The position numbers and the translations under genes were made by a program. Positions 1 to 8,995 of a stretch of DNA of 64,000 nt are shown here, one piece after another. Positions within the stretch are counted from its first letter, which is position 1. Each line of letters starts with the position of its first letter. The stretch spans positions 3,720,001 to 3,784,000 of the forward strand of contig NZ_JAUSYG010000001.1 of NCBI RefSeq assembly GCF_030816725.1, in the 5' to 3' direction. Origin of the DNA: Pseudarthrobacter defluvii (GTDB lineage: Bacteria; Actinomycetota; Actinomycetes; Actinomycetales; Micrococcaceae). The notes beneath the pieces are model-generated. The model saw nothing but the letters and a program-made list of their open reading frames with translations, was not told where the DNA came from and searched no databases.

Positions 1-757
1 TGAGCACGTTCTGGAAGCTGGCATCCTCGATGCTGATCCGCGGAACGTTCTCTTCCCAGGCCAGGTGCCGGCGAACGCCCTCGCGGTGATGCGGCAGTTG
101 GCCTTCCATGAACGGCTTTTCCGGTGCTTCCCCATTCACCAGCGGCACCACGATCACGCTGGTGGCCCATTTGCCCCTCGGAGGAATGGTGACCCGGAAA
201 CGGAGGCCGTCCATGCCCACCTCTGCACCCCGGGCGCCGATGGCGGAACCCCGTTGCTGGCCATGGCGTGATGCTTCAATGATGAGCCTTCCATCCACCA
301 CCGTGCGGATTGTGTCGTCCGCGCCTGTGGTCCGGCCGCCCTTCACTTCGAAGAGGTCGGCCTGGTCCGCATCCAGGAGGAGTTCGATGGCGCAATCAAC
401 GGGTTCCGCTGCATAGTTCTGCAGGGTGATGTCATCCTGCAGGCCTGGTCCGATGTGCCGGGTCTGGCGGACCACCAGCGGACTGTCGAACCGGCCGCCC
501 GGCCAGGTGGCACGGCCAACAAATGTTGCTTCAAAGGGCTGCGGCCGCTGCGCCGACAGCGGTTCGCGCAGTGATCCGTTGATGCGCAGCACCCAACGCG
601 AAATGATCCGGGTGTCCTGGAAGAACGCGCCGTTCGTGCCGCCGTCGTGACTGATGTCACCGGTTCCGGCGGAGATACAAAAGGAAGAACCCTCCAGGAC
701 GGTGATGGCGCCGACGTCCGATCCGGAGGCTTCGTTATCTTCATTCCAGGCGGTCAT
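1..757 (-). CDS. Glycogen debranching enzyme (amylo-alpha-1,6-glucosidase family), N-terminal part
   Basis: The gene runs off the left edge; at least 252 residues are present, from an ATG at 757 preceded by a GGAG-like ribosome site. The early segment (LEGSSFCIS, then HDGGTNGAFFQDTRIISRW) is the signature of the glycogen-debranching N-terminal beta-sandwich domain (GDE_N type). The catalytic (alpha/alpha)6 barrel lies outside the window. Members hydrolyse alpha-1,6 branches in glycogen or act on related alpha-glucans in the cytoplasm. It lies 81 bp downstream of a GT4 glycosyltransferase on the same strand, so the two are probably co-transcribed. The exact substrate cannot be judged without the C-terminal domain. 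Confidence 0.8.
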   Translation of the reverse strand, partial: MTAWNEDNEASGSDVGAITVLEGSSFCISAGTGDISHDGGTNGAFFQDTRIISRWVLRINGSLREPLSAQRPQPFEATFVGRATWPGGRFDSPLVVRQTRHIGPGLQDDITLQNYAAEPVDCAIELLLDADQADLFEVKGGRTTGADDTIRTVVDGRLIIEASRHGQQRGSAIGARGAEVGMDGLRFRVTIPPRGKWATSVIVVPLVNGEAPEKPFMEGQLPHHREGVRRHLAWEENVPRISIEDASFQNVL

Positions 758-838
758 GGGAGGACTCCATCCTGATGGGAAAGCTGCCCCGGCGGGCCGG
801 GGAAAGCAGCGGTGTCCCTATCGATTCTGGTGCACCCG

Positions 839-1879
839 TCAATGATGCGGAACCCCTGGAGCCAACCTCCCTTCAATGAGCTGGCCATAGAGTTCAAGGT
901 GCTTTGCGACCATCCGCTGCGCACTGAACCTGTCCTCCACATCCTTGCGGCAAGCGGCCCTGTCCAGCGCCGCAACTGCCGGCACCAGGGCTGCCAGTTC
1001 AGCAGTCGTGGCCAGGAAGCCCGTGCGTCCATGATCGACGATTTCGGGGGCGGAACCAATGGCTGTGCCTATCACCGGTGTCCCTGTCGCCAACGCCTCG
1101 ATCATGACCAGCCCGAATGGTTCTGCCCATTGGATGGGATTCAGGAAGGCGATGGCCTCCCCCATCAGCCGGTACTTCTTCGCGTCATCCACCTCGCCCA
1201 CAAAGTCCTCGTTCGGGCCGAGCATTGGTTCAATGACTTCCCGGAAGTAGCGGACCTCTTCCGGCTCGCGCATCTTGACCGCAATCTTGAGGTGAAGGCC
1301 GGCCTGCCGGGCGATGGTGATGGCTTCAAGCAGTCCCTTGTCCGGGCACGACCGGCCGACGAAACAAAGGTAGCCGCCGCTCCCGGTCCCTACCGGCACG
1401 GCTGAAAGGTCCATGCCATGGTGGATCACCCGGGTGACGGGAACCTCCGGAGCGCTCAACGCCTGGTCCCGCGAAATGGCAATCACGGCGCCCTTCCTGG
1501 CAGCGGCACGGTAAATGTCCACCGCCTGGGCGTGGATTGGGCCGTGGATGGTGGTGGCCACCGGCACCCCTCCCGGCCGGTGCAGGTAGAGGGGCCCCGC
1601 CAGGGTGTGGTCGTGGATGATGTCCACTTCCTGGAGCTCTTCATAGGCCCTGACCACATGGCTGAGCTCGGACAGGGTGGTACCCAGTCCCCCGTAGTCG
1701 GTGGGCCGCATCCCCGCGACGAGCTGCACCGGACACGTGCTGTCCGCCGGTGCAGCCAGCAGCACTTCATGGCCGGCATCGGCGAAGCCCCTGGCCAGCG
1801 TGTCCACTACTCGTTCCGTTCCGCCGTACGTTGCCGGTGGGACCGGAATCCACGGACCTGTGACAAGTCCAATCCGCAT
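839..1879 (-). CDS. Glycosyltransferase family 4 protein
   Basis: 346 residues from the ATG at 1879, which has GGGAGG about 8 nt upstream; an in-frame ATG at 1936 lacks such a site. The N-terminus MRIGLVTGPWIPVPP with the YGGTERVV segment is the GT-B N-lobe of GT4 enzymes. The C-lobe shows CFVGRSCPDKGL and the donor-binding E-x7-E region (EPFGLVMIEALATGTPVIG). It should transfer a sugar from an activated donor to a glycan or small acceptor; the acceptor is not evident. Pairing with a debranching-type enzyme suggests an alpha-glucan or trehalose-related role, which is inference only. Confidence 0.85.
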   Translation of the reverse strand: MRIGLVTGPWIPVPPATYGGTERVVDTLARGFADAGHEVLLAAPADSTCPVQLVAGMRPTDYGGLGTTLSELSHVVRAYEELQEVDIIHDHTLAGPLYLHRPGGVPVATTIHGPIHAQAVDIYRAAARKGAVIAISRDQALSAPEVPVTRVIHHGMDLSAVPVGTGSGGYLCFVGRSCPDKGLLEAITIARQAGLHLKIAVKMREPEEVRYFREVIEPMLGPNEDFVGEVDDAKKYRLMGEAIAFLNPIQWAEPFGLVMIEALATGTPVIGTAIGSAPEIVDHGRTGFLATTAELAALVPAVAALDRAACRKDVEDRFSAQRMVAKHLELYGQLIEGRLAPGVPHH

Positions 1880-2097
1880 TCCTGGCCTCCCAGGTTTGAC
1901 AGGCCGGGCTCCCCAGCTGGCCGGGCAATACCTCACCGGGCACTCATTGTCCGCCGCGGTGCTTCCACTTCAAGGGGCCCGCTGCTTGACCTCTGCTCCG
2001 ACTATTCCCCAGGATTGCCCCCGCCACAAGACCCGCTTGTGGGGCATCTCATACTTGGGCCCGGAATGGCGGCCCCAGCCTGCAGGTTGTGCAGGAC

Positions 2098-2796
2098 ATG
2101 AAAATTGAGATCTGGTCCGACGTCGCGTGCCCCTGGTGTTTCATTGGCAAACGCCGGTTCGAGGCCGCCTTGGCCGTATTTCCCCACCGCGACGCCGTTG
2201 ACGTGGTGTGGCGCAGCTACCAACTGGACCCCACGCTGCCGGAACACTACGACGGCACCGAACTGGAGTATCTCAGCAGCCGCAAGGGAATGCCCGCACA
2301 GCAGGTGTCGCAGATGTTCGAGCACGTGGCCCAGCAGGCAAAGGGCGAAGGCCTGGACTACCGGTTCGACAAAGTGGTGGTGGCCAACAGCTTCACCGCG
2401 CACCGGCTGATCCACCTGGCGGCGGTGCACGGCAGGCAGGATGCGGCCAAGGAACGCCTGCTCAGTGACCACTTCGAGCACGGCAAGGACATCGGCAGCC
2501 GTGGGTATCTGTCCTCGCTCGGCAATGACCTGGGCCTGCCGGCCGGTGAGGTGGATGAACTGTTCACCACCGACAAGTACGCCGACGACGTCCGGTTCGA
2601 CTTCCAGGAGGCCCAAGGCCTGGGCATCAGCGGGGTCCCGTTCTTCGTGATCGACCGCAAGTTCGGGCTCTCCGGCGCCCAGCCCACGGAGACGTTCACC
2701 GCTGCCCTGAACCAGGCCTGGCAGGATGCCGACCCGCTGGTCCTGGTCAATTCGGCCGAAGCCGAAGCCTGCGGGCCGGACGGCTGCGCCGTCTAG
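2098..2796 (+). CDS. DsbA-family thiol oxidoreductase (FrnE-like)
   Basis: 232 residues. The N-terminus KIEIWSDVACPWCFIGKRR holds the thioredoxin-fold CPWC active site of cytoplasmic DsbA/FrnE-like oxidoreductases. The cis-proline region is GISGVPFFVIDRKFGLSGAQP, which is diagnostic of this family, and length is as expected. There is no signal peptide, so it is cytoplasmic. I chose the ATG at 2098; a GTG at 2089 in the same frame is the alternative and neither has a strong ribosome site. A TetR gene starts 35 bp downstream on the same strand. FrnE-like proteins are linked to oxidative-stress protection in some bacteria; the substrate is unknown. Confidence 0.85.
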   Translation: MKIEIWSDVACPWCFIGKRRFEAALAVFPHRDAVDVVWRSYQLDPTLPEHYDGTELEYLSSRKGMPAQQVSQMFEHVAQQAKGEGLDYRFDKVVVANSFTAHRLIHLAAVHGRQDAAKERLLSDHFEHGKDIGSRGYLSSLGNDLGLPAGEVDELFTTDKYADDVRFDFQEAQGLGISGVPFFVIDRKFGLSGAQPTETFTAALNQAWQDADPLVLVNSAEAEACGPDGCAV

Positions 2797-2800
2797 CGCA

Positions 2801-2831
2801 TTTTACTGACACATCGCGGTAAAGTGTCTGC
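2801..2831 (+). promoter_or_regulatory. Putative leaderless promoter and operator of the TetR gene
   Basis: TAAAGT at 2820-2825 is followed by 6 nt and then the ATG at 2832, so the transcript would begin at or near the start codon. The box is embedded in an inverted repeat, GACAC at 2808-2812 facing GTGTC around 2824-2828, a plausible autoregulatory TetR operator. Protein binding is not shown by sequence. Confidence 0.4.
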
Positions 2832-3482
2832 ATGCCCAGGATTTCAGCGGCCAGCAATGCCGAACAACGCGCGGAGACCCAGCGCCGCATCCTCACCGCT
2901 TTTGGCGAGCTCCTGTTCACCCACGGCCTTCCAGGGCTGACCATGACGGACGTGGCCCGGCACGCAGGTATTGGCAGGACCGCCGTCTACAACTATTACG
3001 CGGACATCGAAGAGCTCCTGATCTCCTACGCCCTGGATGAGACCGAAAAGTTCCTCTCCGACCTGCGCGAATCGCTGGACCGCCTGGAGAACCCGGTGGA
3101 ACGGCTCGCCCTGTACGTGCGCGCCCAGGTGGTTGACCTCAGCCGCCGCCACCTCCCGCCGGGCCCTGCCATGGGGGCGGTGCTGTCGCCGTCGTCCTTT
3201 GCCAAGCTCTCGGACCACGTGGGTGAGCTCAGCGTCCTGCTCCAAGGCATCCTGCGGGACGGCATGGCACAGGGCTACCTGCCGGTGGCCGACGTGGGCC
3301 AGCAGTCGCAGCTGATTTTGGGCACCTTGTCCTCCAGCGCCGCGAGGGGCAGCGACGAACCTGCCGAACTGGAGGCCCGGGTGGCCCGGACCGTGCGCTT
3401 CATCCAGTTGGGCGCGGGTGCCAGGTTCGACGACGAGGGGCAGCCCATCCGCGTGGCCCAGCTTCCGGCAGCGGCCAGCTGA
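2832..3482 (+). CDS. TetR/AcrR family transcriptional regulator
   Basis: 216 residues. An N-terminal helix-turn-helix is visible at about residues 15-60: RRILTAFGELLFTHGLPGLTM, then DVARHAGIGRTAVYNYYADIEEL. The C-terminal ligand domain is divergent, as usual in this family. It follows the DsbA-like gene by 35 bp. A TANNNT box lies 6 nt upstream of the ATG inside a short inverted repeat, suggesting a leaderless, self-regulated transcript. The ligand cannot be predicted; the neighbouring thiol oxidoreductase is a candidate target. Confidence 0.9.
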   Translation: MPRISAASNAEQRAETQRRILTAFGELLFTHGLPGLTMTDVARHAGIGRTAVYNYYADIEELLISYALDETEKFLSDLRESLDRLENPVERLALYVRAQVVDLSRRHLPPGPAMGAVLSPSSFAKLSDHVGELSVLLQGILRDGMAQGYLPVADVGQQSQLILGTLSSSAARGSDEPAELEARVARTVRFIQLGAGARFDDEGQPIRVAQLPAAAS

Positions 3483-3513
3483 CGGCTGGCCACCGGGTGC
3501 CGGGACTGAGCGG

Positions 3514-4188
3514 TCACGGCGTCGGGGCAGGGGCGGGGGTAACAGGCAGTTTGTCAGGGTCCGCTATGCGCCTGCTTTCCCGGGGGCAGCTGAGCGGCCC
3601 GGGCGTCTGGTCCACCAGCTCCGGCGGGACGAGCGCCTTGTAGTCCTGCGCCAGGATCACGTCAACGCTGGCGTCGGTCCTGCCGTCCTGGAAGTAATCA
3701 GACCCCTGCAGATTCCGCTGCACCGTGAAGGCCGCCGGCTGCCCGGCCGGACCGGACACCACGGCCGCCACTCCCCGGAAGCCTGCGTTGATGTTCGATA
3801 CGTTCCCCACCACGAACTTCCGGGCCAGGAACTCGTCCGCGACGGAGCGGGCCAGTCCGGGACGGCTGGTGGAGTTGAAGACGTTGAGGTTGATCTTGTC
3901 GCTGGGCGTGTAGTCGAAGGTCGAGGCCGGGCAGGATGACACCGGCGTCGGGGCCGGCTCGGCGGCAGGGATCCTCAGCCGGCCGTTGATGATGGCCATG
4001 GCAACGATGATGCCGGCGGCGATCAGGCCGATCAGCAGCACCAGCACCACTCCGTGCAGTACGCGGCGGCGGACCTGCGCCGTTTCATCGGCGTCCCTTG
4101 CCGCCTCCATGGCAGCGCGCAGTTCGGGGCCGGAAACAACGTGGTGGCCATGAAGGACGCTGGGGTCCGTCGGCCGCTTCCTAGCCAT
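3514..4188 (-). CDS. LytR_C-domain membrane protein
   Basis: 224 residues from the ATG at 4188. A short cytoplasmic N-terminus is followed by one transmembrane helix (about residues 44-67), then a proline/alanine linker and an extracellular LytR_C-like domain with NVFNSTSRPGLA and an ending rich in PAPTP. LytR_C domains occur at the C-terminus of LytR-CpsA-Psr cell-wall ligases and as stand-alone membrane proteins; this copy lacks the catalytic LCP domain. Its start overlaps the stop of the upstream 100-residue gene by 8 nt (4181-4188), so translation is probably coupled. Function is unknown. Confidence 0.75.
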   Translation of the reverse strand: MARKRPTDPSVLHGHHVVSGPELRAAMEAARDADETAQVRRRVLHGVVLVLLIGLIAAGIIVAMAIINGRLRIPAAEPAPTPVSSCPASTFDYTPSDKINLNVFNSTSRPGLARSVADEFLARKFVVGNVSNINAGFRGVAAVVSGPAGQPAAFTVQRNLQGSDYFQDGRTDASVDVILAQDYKALVPPELVDQTPGPLSCPRESRRIADPDKLPVTPAPAPTP

Positions 4189-4483
4189 CGAGCACCAGGA
4201 CCCGGGCATGGATCGCGGTGCGCTGGTGCAGCGCTGTCCGGACCGCGCGGTGCAGCCCGTCCTCCAGGTAGAGGGTCCCCTGGTACTCCACCACGTGCGG
4301 GAACAGGTCGCCGAAAAATGTGGAATCCTCGGCCAGCAGCGCTTCCAGGTCCAGCGTGCGTTTGGTGGTGACCAGCTCGTCCAGCCGGACCGGTCTGGGC
4401 GGCAGCGACGCCCACTGTTTGGGGGTGTTGTAACCATGGTCGGGGTAAGGGCGGCCCTCGCCCACAGCTTTGAATATCACCAT
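4181..4483 (-). CDS. Conserved actinobacterial small protein (VapB-like annotation)
   Basis: 100 residues, starting MVIFKAVGEGRPYPDHG and containing VRLDELVTTKRTLDLEALLAEDS and YLEDGLHRAVRTALHQR. This matches a family, widespread in Actinobacteria, that automated pipelines often name VapB-type antitoxin. No PIN-domain toxin is adjacent, so I would not call it an antitoxin. The DGLHRA segment resembles ParB-like nucleotide-binding folds, which is a weak resemblance. It overlaps the LytR_C gene by 8 nt and the two are conserved-looking partners. The start lacks a clear ribosome site. Confidence 0.7.
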   Translation of the reverse strand: MVIFKAVGEGRPYPDHGYNTPKQWASLPPRPVRLDELVTTKRTLDLEALLAEDSTFFGDLFPHVVEYQGTLYLEDGLHRAVRTALHQRTAIHARVLVLDG

Positions 4484-4624
4484 GCAACAGTAGGCACGGC
4501 GATGCGCCAGCGAAAGTGGCAGGGCTGGCGGGTGCCAGGTTGTAGCCAAACAGTGACCATCTGCAGCCGCCCCTGCCCGGACGGTCGCACAGGACACCGC
4601 CGTCCGTGCTGAGACAATGGAGCC

Positions 4625-5554
4625 ATGACAGCAACCGAGTCCCCCGCCGTGCCCGCGCCCGGAATCCGCCTGCCGTCCGCACCGCCGCTGGCGCTCCTGC
4701 TTGACGTGGACGGGCCGGTGGCCAGCCCCGTGACCCGCGACGTCAAACCCGGGATCATCCTGGACCTGGTGGCCCTCGCCGCCGCAGGGATACCCGTCAT
4801 CTTCAACACCGGCCGCTCCGACGCCTTCATCCGGGAGCAGGTCATGGAGCCGATGATCGCTGCCGGCATCCCGGGAGGCACCATCATCCACGCCGTCTGT
4901 GAAAAGGGGGCAGTCTGGTTCAGCTACACCTCGGCCGGGCCCGGCCCCGTCCACGTGGACCATGAGCTTGCGGTGCCGGCAGCCTACGGTGACGACATCC
5001 GCCGGCTGGTGGCAGAGGACTACGCGGCCCACATGTTCTTCGATGAGACCAAGCGGGCCATGGTGTCCGTGGAGCAGCACATCGACGTGCCCAGCATGGA
5101 TTACCTCGCGGAGCAAAAGCTGTTCGACGGCGAGGCCATGGAGCTCATGGCGCGGCACGGCCTGGGCGTTGTCCGGCTGGACCACCACGTCCCGAATTCC
5201 GACGACGAGGTGGACTACCGCGTGGACCCCACCATCATCTCCACGGACATCGAGTCCGTCCGGTTGGGGAAGGACCTGGGCGCCAGCCGCGCGGTGGAAC
5301 TCCTGGCGGCCCAAGGCATCACGCCGCAGGCGTGGCGGACTGTGGGCGATTCGCGCACGGACTACGCCATGGCCGACTGGCTGCACCACAACGACCATCC
5401 CGTGAAGCACGTGGACGTGCGTCCTGCGGACGGTGTGCCCAACAAGCCGTACCCGGTCCTGACGGCGGCTGACCTGGGGCTGGAAGCCGCAGTGATCCAC
5501 GACGACGCCGGCGGCGCCTTCCTGCGCGCGTGGCGTGAGGCGCTGGACGCCTGA
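4625..5554 (+). CDS. HAD-superfamily hydrolase
   Basis: 309 residues. HAD motif I is LLLDVDGPV (about residues 24-32), motif II is FNTGRS (about 60-65), and motif IV is GDSRTDYAMA near residue 240. The cap layout resembles type IIB (Cof or sucrose-phosphate-phosphatase-like) enzymes. It should be a Mg-dependent cytoplasmic phosphatase; the substrate is unknown. The ATG at 4625 is preceded by GGAGCC and by a GACAAT box, so a very short leader is possible. It is divergent from the 4483 gene. Confidence 0.85.
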   Translation: MTATESPAVPAPGIRLPSAPPLALLLDVDGPVASPVTRDVKPGIILDLVALAAAGIPVIFNTGRSDAFIREQVMEPMIAAGIPGGTIIHAVCEKGAVWFSYTSAGPGPVHVDHELAVPAAYGDDIRRLVAEDYAAHMFFDETKRAMVSVEQHIDVPSMDYLAEQKLFDGEAMELMARHGLGVVRLDHHVPNSDDEVDYRVDPTIISTDIESVRLGKDLGASRAVELLAAQGITPQAWRTVGDSRTDYAMADWLHHNDHPVKHVDVRPADGVPNKPYPVLTAADLGLEAAVIHDDAGGAFLRAWREALDA

Positions 5555-5646
5555 GCCCCTGCCGGGCCGGCGTCGGACGTTCACCGCAGGGGCCGTAACC
5601 GCGCCAACCCCGCCCGGAAACCTGCCGTTACCTTCGCGGGACTATC

Positions 5647-7284
5647 ATGCAGGTAAGAACGCACACTTCCAGCAGCGCGGAGACAGCCATTACAGAAGCA
5701 CCGGTCCAGGACGAGGTCTACTACGGTGGACAAGCGTCCGTGGAGGAAGAATTTCACGCCGAAATCACGTCACCGGCGGCGGAGCAGCGGCTCAGCCACC
5801 GGCCTGACGTCACCCGGCACAAGGGCCGCTATGCCCTGATCAATGACACCAGGACGCCTTACCAGGCGATGGTGGAGGACCTGCTGTTCATGCGCAACGT
5901 CCTGGCGAACGCCGGCCTTGAGTACCTGCTGGTCCGCGGCAACAACGACCGTCCCGTGCTGGCGCTGGACTGGAAGGACCGGAAGAAGCTTCGCGCTGCC
6001 CTGGTGGAGGCCTGCCGGGAGGAGCCCTTTTACTCCATGACGGTGGACGCGAAGAAGAAGACGTCGGTCCTTGTCGCCGACGGCGAACTCTCCCCCAACC
6101 GGCAGGGCCGCATCTTCCGCCTCTACCGTCCGCGGGTGGAGCCGGTGGGCGGGTTCGAGTTTGGTGCCTCCGCCGGCGTCCAGATCGAACTGTGGGCCTT
6201 CGAGGGCGAGGAGCTCATCCTGCCCATCGAAAACTCCCTGACCCGCAGGACCCTGCTGCGCCAGGACGCCGTCCGCGGCACGGTGGAGCGCTACGGCCAT
6301 ACCTGGCCCACCATCGAGAACATGTTTGCCGACCACGCCAGCGACATCAGCTTCGATGTCGACATTGTGTTCTCCTGGGTGGACGGCAGCTCCCCCGAAT
6401 ACATCGCCGCCCGGCGCGCGCAGCAAAAGGGACACGTCCTGGGTGAAGGCGACGACCATGAGGCCCGTTTCCGCCAGATCAACGAGCTGAAATATGCGCT
6501 CCGGTCCGTGTACATGTTTGCGCCGTGGATCCGCCGCATCTTCATCGCCACGGATTCCCCCGCGCCTGCATGGCTGGCAGACCACCCGTCCGTCACCATC
6601 GTCCGCAGCGAGGAGTTCTTCTCCGACCCCGCCGTGCTGCCCACCCACAACTCACAGGCCGTGGAGTGCCAGTTGCACCACATCGAGGGATTGTCCGAGC
6701 ACTTCCTCTACTCCAATGACGACATGTTCTTTGGCCGTCCCGTGGGTCCGGACATGTTTTTCACCCCGGGCGGCATCACCAAATTCATCGAAGCGGAAAC
6801 CAGGATCGGCCTCGGGGAAAACGATGCCGAGCGCAGCGGGTTCGAAAACGCCGCACGCGTAAACCGCAAGCTGCTGTGGAACCGGTTCGGCCGGATCACC
6901 ACGCGTCACCTTGAACACACGGCCGCGCCCCTGCGGCGCAGTGTGGTGGGCCAGATGGAGGAAGAGTTTCCTGAGGAGTTCCGCAAGACGGCGGCCAGCC
7001 GCTTCCGTGCGGCGGACAACATCTCCGTCACCAACTCGTTTTACCACTACTACGCGCTGCTCACCGGCCGGGCCGTCACCCAGACAGCCGCCAAGGTGCG
7101 CTATGTGGACACCACCATGCGGTCCGGGCTGAAGTACCTGCCCAAGCTCCTGGGCAAGCGGAACCAGGACTTCTTCTGCCTGAATGACGGCAGCTTCCCG
7201 GAGATCAGCGCGGACGAACGGGCCGAAGTGGTGACGAACTTCCTTGAGCGCTACTTCCCCATCAAAGCGCCCTGGGAAAAGTAG
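5647..7284 (+). CDS. Stealth-family sugar-phosphate transferase
   Basis: 545 residues. All conserved Stealth blocks are visible: CR1 FSWVDGSSPEY (about 242-252), CR2 INELKYALRSVYMFAPWIRRIF (about 278-300), CR3 HFLYSNDDMFFGRPV (about 352-366), and a C-terminal CR4-like block NDGSFPEIS with a final YFPIKAPWE. Stealth proteins are D-hexose-1-phosphoryl transferases related to GlcNAc-phosphotransferase and build phosphoglycan surface polymers. The 230-residue N-terminal extension is typical of actinobacterial members. The start is uncertain: the ATG at 5647 has no ribosome site, whereas a GGAGA lies upstream of an in-frame ATT near 5689. Confidence 0.9.
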   Translation: MQVRTHTSSSAETAITEAPVQDEVYYGGQASVEEEFHAEITSPAAEQRLSHRPDVTRHKGRYALINDTRTPYQAMVEDLLFMRNVLANAGLEYLLVRGNNDRPVLALDWKDRKKLRAALVEACREEPFYSMTVDAKKKTSVLVADGELSPNRQGRIFRLYRPRVEPVGGFEFGASAGVQIELWAFEGEELILPIENSLTRRTLLRQDAVRGTVERYGHTWPTIENMFADHASDISFDVDIVFSWVDGSSPEYIAARRAQQKGHVLGEGDDHEARFRQINELKYALRSVYMFAPWIRRIFIATDSPAPAWLADHPSVTIVRSEEFFSDPAVLPTHNSQAVECQLHHIEGLSEHFLYSNDDMFFGRPVGPDMFFTPGGITKFIEAETRIGLGENDAERSGFENAARVNRKLLWNRFGRITTRHLEHTAAPLRRSVVGQMEEEFPEEFRKTAASRFRAADNISVTNSFYHYYALLTGRAVTQTAAKVRYVDTTMRSGLKYLPKLLGKRNQDFFCLNDGSFPEISADERAEVVTNFLERYFPIKAPWEK

Positions 7285-7341
7285 CCCGGCAGGCCCTCGC
7301 TGCCGGCCCCAGGGAGGGACCGTAAGGCGTGCAGGCCAGTC

Positions 7342-8271
7342 CTAGCGCCCGCCGGAAATGCCGAGCCTGGCGCTGGCGCGCTGCTTGGTGCTCTCCGGGA
7401 TCCGGATTCCGGCCGCTTCCAGCCGCCGGGCCGTCTCGGCCGGGGACACATACTCGCCCACCGTGGGCGAACTGCCGAGCGGAACCACTGAGTGCACGAT
7501 GGTGTGCTCGTAGACGTGCACCAGGTTGAAGGCCTGGCCGCCGTCCTGCCCGCGGGTGCCTCCCACCGGAACGTTGAGGTCCTGCGTGTAGCAGGAGGCG
7601 GAGGCAACCGAGACGGGGACACCGGCGAAGCTGGCCGTGGTGGAGTAGTGAAGGTGGCCGGCCAGGATGGTGCGGACATCCGAGTTTCGCACCACTGCCG
7701 CCAGCGACGCCTGGTCCCGCAGTTCCACCAGCACGGAAAGATCCAGGACGGACGGGACCGGCGGGTGGTGGAGGGCCAGGATGGTGCCGTCCGGGGCAGG
7801 GGTTTCCAGCTGCCGCGACAGCCAGTCCAGCTGTGCGGAGCTCAATTCGCCGTGATGGAAACCCGGGACGCTGGTGTCCAGCGTGATGACCCGCAGGCCG
7901 TTGATGAAGTAGCTCTGGTCCACCGGCTCATCGCTGCCCGGCTGGTCGAGCAGGCCTTTGCGGAAGTTTGCCCTGTCATCGTGGTTGCCCATGGCCCAGA
8001 TGACCTGGGCACCGAGCTCCTTGCAGGCGGGATCGACGATGGCGCGAAGCTTCACGTAGGCCTGCGGATCGCCTTTGTCCGCGAGGTCGCCGGTAAAAAT
8101 CACGGCTTCCGGCCGCGCGCCGGACGCTTTGACTTCGTCGAAGAGCTGGATGAGCCTGGCTTCGCTGTCGACGGTTCCGTAGAGGGGTTCTGAACCTCCC
8201 AACAGGTGGGGATCGCTCAGGTGGAGTAGGAAGTGGCGTGGCCGGGGATGTTCGGCCTCGATGAGCTCCAT
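7342..8271 (-). CDS. Calcineurin-like phosphodiesterase (CpdA type)
   Basis: 309 residues with the complete metallophosphoesterase motif set: LSDPHL (D20, H22), [25 protein letters not shown] and ILAGHLHYS. Spacing fits class III cyclic-nucleotide phosphodiesterases of the CpdA/Rv0805 type, which use a two-metal centre. Likely cytoplasmic; possible substrates are 3',5'-cAMP or other phosphodiesters. The ATG at 8271 has GAGGT upstream. An AT-rich promoter region lies upstream at 8320-8349. Confidence 0.85.
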   Translation of the reverse strand: MELIEAEHPRPRHFLLHLSDPHLLGGSEPLYGTVDSEARLIQLFDEVKASGARPEAVIFTGDLADKGDPQAYVKLRAIVDPACKELGAQVIWAMGNHDDRANFRKGLLDQPGSDEPVDQSYFINGLRVITLDTSVPGFHHGELSSAQLDWLSRQLETPAPDGTILALHHPPVPSVLDLSVLVELRDQASLAAVVRNSDVRTILAGHLHYSTTASFAGVPVSVASASCYTQDLNVPVGGTRGQDGGQAFNLVHVYEHTIVHSVVPLGSSPTVGEYVSPAETARRLEAAGIRIPESTKQRASARLGISGGR

Positions 8272-8319
8272 TGTTACCTCTATGGTCGGTGGGAAGCCGT
8301 TCTTCCCTTGTACCCTTCA

Positions 8320-8349
8320 GTAATATTTATCCAATCAGACATTTGGCAA
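8320..8349 (-). promoter_or_regulatory. Candidate sigma-A promoter for the phosphodiesterase gene
   Basis: On the minus strand, TTGCCA (8349-8344) and TATTAC (8325-8320) are separated by 18 bp in an unusually AT-rich 159-bp gap (8272-8430). The rest of that gap shows no gene. Confidence 0.4.
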
Positions 8350-8430
8350 ACATGGGGTAAATTGCCGTTGCTGATGTGGAAAAAGATAAAAGAACTGCGC
8401 TTAGGCACAGCAAATTCGGTCAGTGCATTT

Positions 8431-8943
8431 TTATCCGAGCGCCTGCTCGACCGCATCGATGACCGCCGGTGAATCCGGCTCCACCGTGGGGGCGAAACGG
8501 GCCACCACGTTCCCCTCCCGGCTGACCAGGAACTTCTCGAAATTCCACTTCACCAGCCCCGGCAGCAGGCCGGTCCGGAACTTGGTCAGCTCACCATAAA
8601 GAAGGTGCTGGTTCCTGCCACGGACATCCGCCTTGGCCGCCAGTGTGAACGTGACACCAAAATTCCGTTCGCAGAAGTCTGCAATTTCGTCGTCAGTACC
8701 GGGCTCCTGCCCCGCGAACTGGTTGCACGGGACGCCCAGGACCTCGAAGCCCCGGTCCCGGAACTGGCCGTAGAGGGCTTCCAGGCCAGCATACTGGCGG
8801 GTGAAGCCACAGTTGGAGGCGACGTTGACCACCAGCACCACTTTGCCCTCGAACTGTCCGAAGTTCGTCCTGGTTCCGTCATTGAGGATCAGCGGAATCG
8901 GATACAGGGGCCGCGGGCTGCGCATCAGCTGAAGGTTGTTCAT
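8431..8943 (-). CDS. Glutathione peroxidase family protein (Cys type)
   Basis: 170 residues. Peroxidase motifs are present: NVASNCGFT with the peroxidatic Cys in place of selenocysteine, GVPCNQFAGQEPG with the resolving-type Cys, and KWNFEKFLV. Bacterial Cys-type members usually take electrons from thioredoxin or, in Actinobacteria, mycothiol-linked systems rather than glutathione. Cytoplasmic. The ATG at 8943 lacks a strong ribosome site; an internal ATG at 8925 is possible. Same strand as the phosphodiesterase but 159 bp apart. Confidence 0.9.
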   Translation of the reverse strand: MNNLQLMRSPRPLYPIPLILNDGTRTNFGQFEGKVVLVVNVASNCGFTRQYAGLEALYGQFRDRGFEVLGVPCNQFAGQEPGTDDEIADFCERNFGVTFTLAAKADVRGRNQHLLYGELTKFRTGLLPGLVKWNFEKFLVSREGNVVARFAPTVEPDSPAVIDAVEQALG

Positions 8944-8995
8944 ATAGGGAGTTCGCTGCCGCTGCTCTCAGGTACGGGTCTGGACAGGAAATTTC

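Noticed and set aside
4181..4483. Toxin-antitoxin module suggested by the VapB-like name
   Set aside because: No PIN-domain or other toxin gene is adjacent; the partner is a LytR_C membrane protein.
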